This document shows, piece by piece, positions 48,970 through 59,757 of a DNA stretch of 64,000 bases. Source of the stretch: Phoenix dactylifera (lineage: Eukaryota > Streptophyta > Magnoliopsida > Arecales > Arecaceae). The stretch covers positions 2,914,001-2,978,000 of the forward strand of contig NC_052400.1 of NCBI RefSeq assembly GCF_009389715.1, written 5' to 3'. Numbering within the stretch: position 1 is the first letter of the stretch; each line of letters begins with the position of its first letter. The position numbers were made by a program, and so were the translations under genes. Below the pieces are notes generated by a model, which saw nothing but the letters and a program-made list of their open reading frames with translations, was not told the origin of the DNA and did not search any database.

Positions 48970-49252
48970 TGTTAGAATGCCGCGTCATTCTTCCCTAAAA
49001 CTGACTACCAGAATCAGTTTCTTGCAACTAATGCAGCTGTGTTCTAACAGCTTATTAACTGCATTCTGGAAGCTTCAATTCCTCTCTATAAATACCCTGT
49101 ATCACAACTCAATACGGTGAATAAAAATCTCTACAATCTTCACTTTCATTCTATCTTCATCTTCCTCTCTGTTTTCCTATTATTGTAACTAACACTTCAC
49201 CGTGCTGATTACTGTTCACTTGTGCCAGATGTTTCAGATGTGAAACTCTTCA
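48970..49252 (+). repeat. Copia 5' LTR
   Basis: 283 bp from TGTTAGAATG to GAAACTCTTCA, with a TATA-type box (CTATAAATACC) near 49086. It is followed directly by the primer-binding site. Confidence 0.95.
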
Positions 49253-49264
49253 TGGTATCAGAGC
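49253..49264 (+). other. Copia primer-binding site
   Basis: TGGTATCAGAGC starts immediately after the 5' LTR and is complementary to the 3' end of plant initiator methionine tRNA, the usual primer of Copia elements. Confidence 0.9.
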
Positions 49265-49336
49265 AGGGATCTAGCGCTTCATCTCATGCACGATCCAAAT
49301 GCTGCTTAGCTGAGATAAGAACTATGGTTTACAGCT

Positions 49337-51650
49337 TTGTATGAGTTTATGTCTGATTGCTTCAACCTCGAAGTAGTTCTGCCCTCCCTCAGAAGCCAAA
49401 CAATGGCATCTCCTGGTTCTGTCAACAGGTCCGACGAAGCTGCCAGGAGCTCTTCCACTTTAGCTGTATCTCCCAATCTAAAATTTTTGGTCGCACGAAT
49501 ACAATCCCTAGTATCTAATCATCTCACTTCGGATAACTATCTAACCTGGAAATCTCAGATTACCAGGATTTTCAAGGCTAGTGGCTTTTTTGGTTTCCTT
49601 GATGGAACTGCAAAACCTTCTTCCCAATCCACATCCATTGAATTTGAAGCTTGGTCCTTCACTGACCAGTTCCTAGCCACAGCACTAAACTGTACCATCA
49701 CTTCCACTGTTTTACCGTTTGTGATCAACCTTGATCATTGTGACCAAATCTGGTCTACTTTGGAGGTTCGTCTGAATTCTACCACCAAATCCCATGTACT
49801 TCAGCTCAAAAATGAACTTCATAATATTAGGAAAAATGAACTTTCCATGCAACAATATCTCCATGGTGTTCGTGAGAAAGTAGATGCTCTGACTGTAGCT
49901 GGCTCGATTCCGAATGTTGAAGACATCATCCTTTATATTCTCAACTGGCTTCCACCTGCATATGACTCATTTGCTACATCTATTCGGACACGCTCATCCT
50001 CCATTACTCTAGATGAGCTCTATGCTCTGTTATGCAGTGAAGAAGTTATTCTTGCTGTTAAGGACAAGCAGGCTACCGCAGGTGATTCAGCTTTTGCCCT
50101 GCTGGCCACCAGAGGAAGAGGCCGAGGATGCTTTCCCTATATCAACAGAGGCAGAGGTTTCTCTCGATTAGGGAGTTGGACTCCATCTGCCTGGAGCAGG
50201 GATCAACGATCACCTGTTGAATGTCAAATTTGCTACAAAAGGGGGCACACGGCACAATATTGTTGGTTCCGAATGGATCCTAACTACCATGTGTCATCAC
50301 CATCTATGCTCCCGTCTTCATCATCTACCTCCTCACTACCTTTGCATTTCAATACAGATCCTCATGCATCCGCTCATTCCTCTGCTACGGCTACTCTCAC
50401 ACCTCAATTTTCACTCCCGCTCTCTCTTTCTTCACCCGTTTTGTCTACTTCGTCTGTTCCCCATCACCACATGATCACCAGATTACAGACTGGCTCTCTA
50501 CGGCCTAAGCGCATTTTTTCTCTGCATCACACTACTGAGGATCCAGCCGAGCCTTCCTGCTACACCTCGGCCGTTAAAGATTCCAATTGGAGAAGGGCTA
50601 TGTCTCATGAATTTGACGCCCTGATGGTCCAAAACACCTCGGAACTGGTCCCTCGTCCTCCTTCTCAGCACGTCCTTGGCTGCAGATGGATATACCGACT
50701 TAAACATCACTCTGATGGCTCTCTAGCTCGGTACAAGGCCAGGTTTGTGGCATAAGGATTCAAGCAAGAATATGGCATAGATTGTACTGAAACACTCAGC
50801 CCTGTAGCTAAATTCCCCACTATTCAGATTATCCTTGCTCTTGCCCTTACCTCAAAATGGAGCATTCGACAGCTTGATGTCTCCAACGCATTTCTCCATG
50901 TTCGTTTGGAGGACTCTGTGTTCATGGAACAACCACGGGGGTTCATCAATCCTCCCTATCCCAATCATGTTTGCCATCTCAAAAAGGCCATTTATGGGTT
51001 GAAGCAAGCCCCCAGAGAGTGGTTTGCAACCTTCTCAAGTTTCTTAGTGGATCATGGTTTCAAGTCAAGTACAGCAGATCCCTCTTTGTTCATTTTTTAG
51101 AAAGATGGAGTTGTTCTCTACATTTTCATCCATGTGGATGATATACTACTCACCGGGAACAATTCGCAAGCTATGTCCCTTCTTTTCTCACAGCTACAGA
51201 GTAGATTTCATATAAAAGATCTAGGCAATATCTCTCAATTTCTTGGGCTTCAGGCCACTTTCTCCGGCAATGGTGTTTCACTCAGCCAACAACACTATGC
51301 TCTCAAACTTCTTCAGAGGGCTGGACTACATGGCTGCAAACCGGTTTCCTCACCATTACCCACCAAGCGTGAGGTCCCAAAGCATGCATCTGGTATGTTT
51401 TCCAAACCAGAACTGTATCGGAGCTTAGCCGGTTCTCTTCAATACCTCACAATCATAGCATCCGAACTCATCTAGCTTCGAAGACTTCTCTCCAAATTTC
51501 AGGTTTTGCCTTTAGCACCCACGGTTCTACATTGTGACAACATATCCGCCATTGCTCTGGCCAACAATCCAGTCTTTCATGCCCGGACCAAGCACATCGA
51601 AGTGGATTACCACTTCGTCTGGAAAAAAGGTCCGTTCCGACAAAATTCAC
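49337..51650 (+). pseudogene. Copia gag-RT-RNase H remnant lacking protease and integrase
   Basis: A 472-codon frame (49337-50755) starts with the gag region (SDNYLTWKSQITRIF, LKNELHNIRKNELSMQQYL, SSITLDELYALLCSEE) and a CCHC knuckle (CQICYKRGHTAQYC, near 50222). It then passes through a Ser/Pro/Thr-rich linker straight into the start of reverse transcriptase (WRRAMSHEFDAL, CRWIYRLKHHSDGSLARYKA). Protease and integrase are absent. A TAA at 50753 ends the frame. Downstream RT continues (RQLDVSNAFLHV, KKAIYGLKQAPREWF, then an HVDD active site near 51135) with another stop near 51099 and a deletion near 51470. An RNase H tail follows ([28 protein letters not shown]). Confidence 0.88.
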
Positions 51651-51765
51651 TTAGCTCATATAGCCACTCAGGATCAACCAGCAGACCTGTTCACCAAACC
51701 GGCCTCCATTCCAAGACATCGTCATCTTTGCTCCAAGCTGAAGCTTCAGACACCTCCTTCAGCTT

Positions 51766-51774
51766 GATGGGGGG
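51766..51774 (+). other. Copia polypurine tract
   Basis: GATGGGGGG lies immediately before the 3' LTR, the expected position and composition of the second-strand primer. Confidence 0.85.
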
Positions 51775-52057
51775 TGTTAGAATGCCACGTCATTCTTCCC
51801 TAAAACTGACTACCAGAATCAGTTTCTTGTAACTAATGCAGCTGTGTTCTAACAGCTTATTAACTGCATTCTGGAAGCTTCAATTCTCCTCTATAAATAC
51901 CCTGTATCACAACTCAATACAGTGAATAAAAATCTCTGCAATCTTCACCTTCATTCTATCTTCATCTTCCTCTCTGTTTTCCTATTATTGTAACCAACAC
52001 TTCACCGTGCTAATTATTGTTCACTTGTGCCAGATGTTTCAAATGTGAAACTCTTCA
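51775..52057 (+). repeat. Copia 3' LTR
   Basis: 283 bp, same length as the 5' LTR, with about 11 substitutions between them, mostly C/T or A/G changes. It is followed by target duplication ATTTG. Confidence 0.95.
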
Positions 52058-52062
52058 ATTTG

Positions 52063-52618
52063 AAATGGCTATTGTGGCAACTTCTGAGAAACTACATGGA
52101 ATGCCGTGATGCTAAAGCAATCTAGATTAGAGGTAGTAACGAATTTGGTCAGTGTGTCAAGTGTGTGCTTGTCAATGGGAGATTTCCAGGATGGGACAAA
52201 ATTAGTCATCTACATGTTGATGCTCCACAAGTTTTCTTTAATTAATAATAATACGTTTGTATCACTTCAGAGCCTGTTTGAGACCGCAATCCTTACTTTC
52301 CTCACACGTAGAACGCAAACTCTGACATTAGTGTCTAAATCTGCTACAATCCATGTCTTAAGAACTTCTCGTAAAATATACAGATAAATGGTTAAATTTG
52401 ATAAAATTATTTGTTTCGAAAACGTAAAACCATGCTTAATGCATGTCAAAAAATTTTCATTTTATTAGAAACACATGCAAAATAGAGAGCGGCTGGAGGA
52501 GTTTCTTAAAATATTTAATTACGAAATTATTAAAGTTATGTATTGTTGATAATGTATATAAACCATCTAAAGCTTTACTTGTTACTAAGGTTTTTATCCT
52601 GCCAAGTTGTTTTCTTAA
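52063..52618 (+). repeat. Upstream block U of UGT unit 1
   Basis: This block, with its leftmost 37 bp at 48933-48969 cut off by the Copia insertion, matches 56706-57634 upstream of UGT gene 2, apart from the MITE inserted there. Shared text includes GAAATGGCTATTGTGGCAAC and AAGTTATGTATTGTTGATAA. Homology stops at TTTTCTTAA, 77 bp before the gene 1 start codon. A TATATAAACC sequence near 52553 is a possible TATA box. Confidence 0.85.
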
Positions 52619-52694
52619 CCCTACAAAATCTGTACACAGAGTCGTTAATAATACGGCCTGCAGAGAAGGCAGTTGGGAGCCATAGAGTGGGAGA

Positions 52695-54387
52695 ATGGCG
52701 GCCAGGGCTCATGCAGTTTGCCTCCCAATGGCAGCTCAAGGCCACATAAATCCCTTCCTCAAGCTAGCCAAGATCCTCCACGCCAAGGGCTTCTTCGTCA
52801 CCTTTGTCTACACCGAGTTTGACTACGCCCGCCTGTTGAAAGCCGGCGGCCCGGATGCCGTGAAGGGCTCCGGCGACTTCCGGTTCGAGACCATCCCTGA
52901 TGGCCTCCCGCCGTCCGATCTCGACGGCAACCGGCACATACCCACCCTGTGCGATTCCCTCAGCAAGAAAGGGCTGATCCCTTTTCGCGATCTCATAACC
53001 AGGCTTAACAGTAGTGCTGCAGCGCCTCCAGTTAGCCTTGTCATCTGGGATGGCATCATGAGCTTCGGCCGGAAGGCCGCCGCAGAGCTCGGCATCTCCG
53101 ACATCATGTTTTGGACTGCTAGCGCTTGTGGTTTGATGGGCTTCCTCCATTATCCGCAGCTCATTGACAAGGGCTTGGCGCCACTGAAAGGTCTGGTTGT
53201 CTCTCTAGCTTGCTCTCGCTTCCCCCTAGTAATTTTCTACGATTAGTGCATGGTAACAAGCTAGGTTGAGGCTCTCTTGGTCCTAATACAAACCACAGTC
53301 GATTTGTCCTCTGCAATCATGCCAAGGAACTCGAAAAGCTGGATGGCAGATAAATATTCTAATTTCAAGGGTGTTTTTCTTGATTTTTCTTGGTTGTTTG
53401 TACTTTATAGCCCCATTTTATGTTTACTGCTGCTATTTTTTCTTTCACTGTGCAGATGAGAGTTATCTCACCAATGGATTCCTTAACACTCCCGTGGATT
53501 GGATCCCTGGCATGAGGGACATTCGACTAAGAGATCTTCCTGAACTCTTTCGAACGACAGACCCTCACGATATCTTGTTTAACTTCGCGATAAAGGAGAC
53601 ACAAGATGCCTTCAACGCCACTGCAATCATGATCAATACTTTGGACGACTTGGAGCATGAAGTTCTAGATGCATTGGGACGGATGCTGCCTCCCATTTAC
53701 ACCGTCGGTTCCCTATCCATGCTTTGCAAACAGATATCCAATAATTCGTCCATGTCTCTGCAATCGAATCTATGGAAAGAGGATGCGAGTTGCATCGAGT
53801 GGTTGGATCGAAGGGACCCCAAATCCGTGGTGTACGTGAACTTTGGTAGCGTCATTAACTTGTCGGTGGAGCGCTTGCTGGAGTTCGCTTGGGGGCTTGC
53901 AAATAGTAATCATTTCTTCTTGTGGGTCATCCGATCCGACCTCGTCTCCGGCGCCAAGGCCATTTTGCCGCAAGATTTTTTGAGAGAGACGAAGGAAAGG
54001 TGTTTGGTGGCAAGCTGGTGCCCGCAAGAGGAAGTTCTCTTGCACCCTTCGGTTGGGGCGTTTTTGACACACTGTGGGTGGAATTCCATATTAGAAAGCA
54101 TACGAGGTGGAGTGCCGGTTTTATGTTATCCTGCCTTTGCGGAGCAGCCGACCAACTGTTACTTTGCTTGCAAGAAATGGGGTATTGGAATGGAGATTGG
54201 TGCCGATTTGAAAAGGGACGAGGTAGAGGGCGTTATTAAGGAGGTGATGGATGGAGCGAAGGGAAGGGATATGAGAAAGAAGGCAGGGAAGTTTAAGGAG
54301 ATGGCGGAGAGGGCTGTCAAAGAAGGCGGAACCTCCTACTCAAACATGAACCTACTACTCAATAGCTTATTCTCAGGACTTGAATGA
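52695..54387 (+). CDS. UGT85-type UDP-glycosyltransferase, array gene 1
   Basis: Two exons (52695-53190 and 53456-54387) with a 265-bp GT-AG intron at the position typical of the UGT85 family; product 475 residues. The N-terminus has PMAAQGHINP with the presumed catalytic His17, and the expected partner Asp119 lies in SLVIWDGIMSFG. ESYLTNGFLNTPVDWIPGM is the family signature after the intron. The 44-residue PSPG donor-binding box spans 353-396, from WCPQEEVLLHPSVGAFLTHC through HCGWNS to FAEQ; the final Gln fits UDP-glucose. Known UGT85 enzymes glucosylate cyanohydrins, terpenoids, iridoids and cytokinins; substrate here is unknown. It differs from gene 2 at about 21 residues. No damage is seen. 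It lies 0.6 kb downstream of the Copia element. Confidence 0.93.
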
Positions 54388-54450
54388 GCAATCATCAGCA
54401 TGTTTTGCAGTCATCAAAACTTATTACATGTCCTTTGGAATTGGATGTAC

Positions 54451-55448
54451 CAGAGGCGGCCCAATACATTTGGGGCCCTAAGACGAATCCAATAAATGAG
54501 ATTTTTTTTAATAATAAAATTTTTAATAAATATAAAATACTTAAAAAATGATATGAAAATAGATAGCTATTAAGTACATTATTTCAAGATACATGTATCT
54601 AACAAAAATAGGCAAAAAAACCTTTTTAATTTAATATAATTCTTGAATGGGAGCACAGAAAAGTAATTACTCTAAAAGAAGGGCCATGAAACTGATTAAA
54701 TAACTGAGATAATGCTTGACAAGACTGTTTACCCCGTCGAGTAAGAGCAGAATAGGAAAGGGTCATCCCATGGCACTTGATAGCCAAGGTAAAGAAAAGA
54801 ATTTGTCAAAAAAGAAGCCTCCTATAAGGGAAAAATAGGGGCATTATGGGAAATTCACTCTATCTAATTAATAAAAGTCCCATCCCACCATCTCCCCTTC
54901 AAGTGAGTACCCAAGCAGCAACTGCAACATCACACAGCAGCCATTGAACCCCCTCCCTCCTTTTCTCTCTGTACCACCCAAGAGGGGAGAAGAAACCGAT
55001 AGGAGAAAATTAAAAGAATCTCCACCCTCCAAGAAGTCCATTTCCAATCCCCTTTCTTCCTGATGGCCCAGCTGGGTCAGGAGTAATGTGAGGGAAGGAA
55101 AACCAAGATGAAAACCAAAAAAGAGAAGGGATGAAAGATAAGAGTGGCTTCACGCGTGTATCAAGCCAACCAAATCCTTCCTCTCTCTACCCAAAACAAA
55201 ACTACTGTCCCCAACTTCCCAAATTGTCCCTCTGCAGGCCAGGAAACTCTCCACCTCCCTCCCATCAAGGGGAAGACTCGTAGCCAGCTCTTGTTCCCGT
55301 TTTATATGGGGCCTTTGCTTCCTTTTGGTCACGACGTAAAAACTTCCCTCTCTCTCAATCTCTTTGCTCCCTTCGCCTCCCGGAGGCCTTCCATTGGCCC
55401 GAGGCCTTAAGCAACCGCCTCGATCGCCTAAGGCTCGGGCCGGCTCTG
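54451..55448. mobile_element. Non-autonomous hAT-like DNA element (~1.0 kb)
   Basis: The insert begins CAGAGGCGGCCC and ends GGGCCGGCTCTG, an inverted pair with one mismatch in 12. It is flanked on both sides by TGGATGTAC(C), a target duplication of 7-10 bp depending on how the ends are cut. The matching site downstream of UGT gene 2 (near 59751-59765) reads GGATGTACCTGTGTTGG without the insert. There is no transposase. Terminal text and duplication size suggest hAT; a Mutator-like element is the alternative. Confidence 0.8.
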
Positions 55449-56634
55449 GATGTACCTGCGTTGGAGCCGCTGTTGTGGATTAATTTTTATCAGGCATGAT
55501 GTTTTGGATTTCAAAAATCGGTGTAATTTTTATCTGTCTTAGCATTAGCACCTTCAATGGGCTCATATAAATATATCACATAGGCAAAACAGGAATATTA
55601 TGGAATAAACTAAGCCAAAACCAAAGCTAACTAGAAGCAATATTCATACCGGCAATATATTAAATACCTGAAGAGCAGAAAGAAAGCACACCAAATTTAC
55701 ATGGAAAACCCTCCAGTGTAGAGGAAAAAAACCACGGGGCAAATACAATCAATTCATTATAATAAATATAGAGTTTACAATTCTCAAGTTTATGCCCAAA
55801 ACTTGAGTTCACAACAAATTGGAAAAACTGCAATATCACCTTTCTAAGAGTAATAATGATCTCATCCAAACCATCACAATGTGATAAATCCAAGAATGTA
55901 ATGAGATCCCTAACAATGAATACTGCAACTTCCTATAGCATCCAATACAACTCTTAGATAGAAATCCAATTTGTTAAATCACTGTGTGAAAAACCACACC
56001 CAAGAAAGGCAAAGAAAGAAAAACTGTCTTGAGTTCCTTTCTCCTTCTCCGTTCGGTGTGCAAATCTCATTCACTGCTGCTGCAAGTTGCCCTCTGTCCT
56101 TTTGTCACAGCACCCCTTGGCTCCCTCTTTTTTTCTTTTGTTTCTCAGCTGCCAGCCCCAGGTTCACGCATCCCTTTTTCTATCTCATCATGCGCTCTCC
56201 CATGCGATCCTAAAAAAAACAAAGATCAAGCCCTAATGGGCTATTGGGCCTCCTCAAGTGGGCTGGACCCACTTACAAAAATATGTCATATGTTTGTTTG
56301 ATCACTCTTTCTCATACAACAAAAAAAGAGAAAAACAAAGTGTTGCATATTAATTTAGACGTGCTATTAGCATGATGTTGGACCCAAGGTGCTCTTGGTC
56401 CGCTCCTATGGGTTGAGTTGCATGGTATAAAGCTACTTAGAAATTATTCGAGAGTTTACAGCAATAGTAATTATAATATTACAGCATTGGTTATAAAAGT
56501 TGTTAAAGGGATTTTGTTAATATCCATGCTTAGTTTATTCCTCTAAACACTAGCAATAATTGAAGCACCCTGATGTTACTTCTCGATGCGGCTTTAAATG
56601 GTTCGAAGGCGGTTGGGAGCCATAGAGGGGGAGA
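55449..56634 (+). repeat. Downstream block D1 (promoter of a lost UGT copy)
   Basis: This 1.19-kb block matches D2 (59758-60955) along its length, including TTGGAGCCGCTGTTGTGG near the start and TTTAAATGGTTCGAAGGC near the end. D2 is the promoter region of UGT gene 3; D1 leads into a UGT remnant of 11 codons. No independent gene is seen; short frames here have no known domain. Confidence 0.85.
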
Positions 56635-56667
56635 ATGGAGGGCAGGCCCCATGCAGTTTGCCTCCCA
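56635..56667 (+). pseudogene. UGT85-type relic: start codon plus 10 codons
   Basis: After a D-type promoter and the GGAGCCATAGAG leader shared with the other UGT genes, the sequence reads MEGRPHAVCLP, like MAARPHAVCLP of gene 3. It breaks off within the codon for the next residue. From about 56670 the sequence is block U2. The rest of the gene is gone, so this is a fourth copy lost by rearrangement. Confidence 0.85.
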
Positions 56668-56669
56668 CA

Positions 56670-57634
56670 TCATTGCGATGATAAATTTGATTGGTCTACT
56701 ATTTGAAATGGCTATTGTGGCAACTTCTGATAAACTACATGGAATGCCGTGATGCTCGATTAGAGGGAGTAACGAATTTGGCAATGTGTCAAGTGTGTAG
56801 TTGTCATGGGAGATTTCCAAGATGGGACAAAATTAGTCATCTACGTGTTGATGCTCCACAAGTTTTCTTTAATTAATAATAATACGTTTGTATCCCTTCA
56901 TAGTAGAGCTGATCACGGGCCTTCTGGCCCGCCCAGCCCGGCCCGAAATTTTTCGGGCTTGGGCATTAAAAAAAGGCCCATGGGTCGGGCCTGGGCAAGA
57001 AAAGCGGCCTGACCAAAAAAAATCAAGCTGGGCCTGATCGGGCCATTCTGGCCCATTTCCAGATTTCAAACATAAAAAAAATCGGACCTGTCGGGTCGGG
57101 CCTATCGGGTCGGGCCGGGCTAGACAGGCCTAGAACCAGATTTATGAAGTAGGATCAGGCCTGGACAAAAATTTAAGCCTGACAGTCGGGCTGGACCGGG
57201 CCTGGGCATAGCCATCGGGCCTAATTTCTGCTGTAGAGCTCGGCCCGAGCCCGGCCCAGCCCGAGTTTTGATCAGCTCTACTTCAGAGCCTGTCTGAAAC
57301 CGCAATCCTTACTTTCCTCACACGTGGAACACAAATTCTGACATTAGTATCTAAATCTGCTGCAATCCATGTCTTAAGAACTTCTCGTAAAATATACAGA
57401 TAAATGGTTGAATTTGATAAAATTATTTGTTTTGAAAACGTAAAACCATGCTAAATGCATGTCAAAAAATTTTCATTTTATTAGAAACACATGCAAGATA
57501 GAGAGCGGCTGGAGGAGTTTCTGAAAATATTTAATTATGAAATTATTAAAGTTATGTATTGTTGATAATGTATGTAAACCATCTAAAACTTTACTTGTAA
57601 CTAAGGTTTTTATCCTGCCAAGCTGTTTTCTTAA
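56670..57634 (+). repeat. Upstream block U2 of UGT unit 2
   Basis: This block matches 48933-48969 plus 52063-52618 upstream of gene 1. It preserves the uninterrupted Copia target (CTACTATTTGAAATGG near 56698) and carries a MITE that is absent from block U1. Homology ends at TTTTCTTAA (57634), after which the proximal promoter of gene 2 (57635-58008) is unrelated to that of gene 1. Confidence 0.85.
56904..57280. mobile_element. 377-bp hAT-type MITE
   Basis: Perfect 12-bp terminal inverted repeats TAGAGCTGATCA and TGATCAGCTCTA are flanked by CTTCATAG (56896-56903) and CTTCAGAG (57281-57288), an 8-bp target duplication with one change. Block U1 has the empty site CACTTCAGAGCC near 52264. The interior is rich in GGGCC/GGCCCG text and has no coding capacity. 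The 8-bp duplication is characteristic of hAT elements. Confidence 0.9.
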
Positions 57635-58008
57635 TTTTGAATAGATATTTTTGGATATTTCTTGATTTTGAATAAAAAAATAATATTCTAAAGTCAAATA
57701 ATTCCATATCTATGCATCGACAATATCTTTGAATCTTTAATTAATTATTTCAAAAAATTATTTATACGTGCAGTTGTAATGAAAGCAAGTTGGCTTGTCT
57801 TTTTTTTTTTTTCTGCTTGAAAATAAATAAATACATTTTTAAAAAAAATTATTTATTATACTAAAAAGGATAAACATTGAATGGTGACAATTGAATGATA
57901 CTCCAATCCAAAACTTATCTTCAGTCCCAATTGAAACTTGGACTGAAGATAAGTGTTGGCGAGCGTCGAGTACACAAAAGGCGGTTGGGAGCCATAGAGA
58001 GTGGGAGA

Positions 58009-59698
58009 ATGGCGGCCAGGGCTCATGCAGTTTGCCTCCCAATGGCAGCTCAAGGCCACATAAATCCCTTCCTCAAGCTAGCCAAGATCCTCCACGCCAA
58101 GGGCTTCTTCGTCACCTTTGTCTACACCGAGTTTGACTACGCCCGCCTGTTGAAAGCCGGCGGCCTGGATGCCGTGAAGGGCTCCGGCGACTTCCGGTTC
58201 GAGACCATCCCTGATTTCCTCCCGCCGTCCGATCTCGACGGCAACCGGCACATACCCAGCCTGTGCGATTCCCTCAGCAAGAACGGGTTGGTCCCCTTTC
58301 GCGATCTCTTAGCCAGGCTTAACAATACTGCTGCAGCGCCTCCAGTTAGCCTTGTCATCTGGGATGGCATCATGACCTTCGGCCGGAAGGCCGCCGCAGA
58401 GCTCGGCATCTCCAACATCATGTTTTGGACTGCTAGTGCTAGTGGTTTGATGGGCTTCCTCCATTATCCGCAGCTCATTGACAAGGGCTTGGCGCCACTG
58501 AAAGGTCTGGTTGTCTCTCTAGCTTTCTCTCGCCTTCCCCTAGTAATTTTCTACGATTAGTGCATGGTAACAAGCTAGGTTGAGGCTCTCTTGGTTCTAA
58601 TATAAACCACAGTGGATTTGTCCTCTCCAATCATGCCAAGGAACTTGAGAAGCTGGATGACAGATAATTCTAATTTCAACAGTGTTTTTCTTGATTTTTC
58701 TTGGTTGTTTGTACTTTATAGCTCCCATTTTATGTTTACTGCTGCTATTTTTTTTTCACTGTGCAGATGAGAGTTATCTCACCAATGGATTCCTTGACAC
58801 TCCCGTGGATTGGATCCCTGGCATGAGGGACATTCGACTAAGAGATCTTCCTGAACTCCTTCGAACGACAGACCCTCGCGATATCTTGTTTAACTTCGCG
58901 ATAAAGGAGACACAAGATGCCTTCAACGCCACTGCAATCATGATCAATACTTTGGACGACTTGGAGCATGAAGTTCTAGATGCATTGGGACGGATGCTGC
59001 CTCCCATTTACACCGTCGGTTCCCTATCCATGCTTTGCAAACAGATATCCAATAATTCGTCCATGTCTCTGCAATCGAATCTATGGAAAGAGGATGCGAG
59101 TTGCATCGAGTGGTTGGATCGAAGGGACCCCAAATCCGTGGTGTACGTGAACTTTGGTAGCGTCATTAACTTGTCGATGGAGCGCTTGCTGGAGTTCGCT
59201 TGGGGGCTTGCAAATAGTAATCATTTCTTCTTGTGGGTCATCCGATCCGACCTCGTCTTCGGCGAAAAGGCCATTTTGCCGCAAGATTTTTTGAGAGAGA
59301 CGAAGGAAAGGTGTTTGGTGGCAAGCTGGTGCCCGCAAGAGGAAGTTCTCTTGCACCCTTCGGTTGGGGCGTTTTTGACACACTGTGGGTGGAATTCCAT
59401 ATTAGAAAGCATACGAGGTGGAGTGCCGGTTTTATGTTATCCTGCCTTTGCGGAGCAGCCGACCAACTGTTACTTTGCTTGTAAGAAATGGGGTATTGGA
59501 ATGGAGATTGGTGCCGATTTGAAAAGGGACGAGGTAGAGGGCGTTATTAAGGAGGTGATGGATGGAGCGAAGGGAAAGGATATGAGAAAGAAGGCTGGGA
59601 AGTTCAAGGAGATGGCGGAGAGGGCTGTCAAAGAAGGCGGAACCTCCTACTCAAACATGAACCTACTACTCCATAGCTTATTCTCACGACTTGAATGA
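58009..59698 (+). CDS. UGT85-type UDP-glycosyltransferase, array gene 2
   Basis: Two exons (58009-58504 and 58767-59698), GT-AG, product 475 residues, same exon lengths as genes 1 and 3. The start is the ATG aligned with the other copies; an upstream in-frame ATG at 57895 lies in sequence not shared with them. His17 (PMAAQGHINP) and Asp119 (WDGIMTFG) are present and the PSPG box (353-396, HCGWNS, FAEQ) is intact. Differences from gene 1 cluster in the N-terminal acceptor half (for example G70F, I101L and T102A), with about 21 in total. That pattern could alter acceptor choice, which is inference. Its proximal promoter differs from those of genes 1 and 3. Confidence 0.93.
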
Positions 59699-59757
59699 GC
59701 AATCATCAGCATGGTTTGGAGTCTCAAAACTTATTACATGTCCTTTGGAATTGGATG

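Larger units (their letters stand above)
48970..52057 (+). mobile_element. Internally deleted Ty1/Copia LTR retrotransposon
   Basis: The element is 3,088 bp with two 283-bp LTRs (48970-49252 and 51775-52057) that begin TGTTAGAATGCC and end CTCTTCA. The target duplication ATTTG flanks it exactly (48965-48969 and 52058-52062). The LTRs differ at about 11 of 283 positions by my count. Each LTR has a TATAAATA box. The internal part is only about 2.5 kb and lacks protease and integrase, so the element is non-autonomous. The related sequence at 56690-56710 shows the site without the insertion. Confidence 0.95.

Noticed and set aside
57895-58008. Upstream in-frame ATG for UGT gene 2 (38 extra residues)
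   Set aside because: The added residues have no counterpart in genes 1 and 3 or in the family; the ATG at 58009 gives the normal N-terminus.
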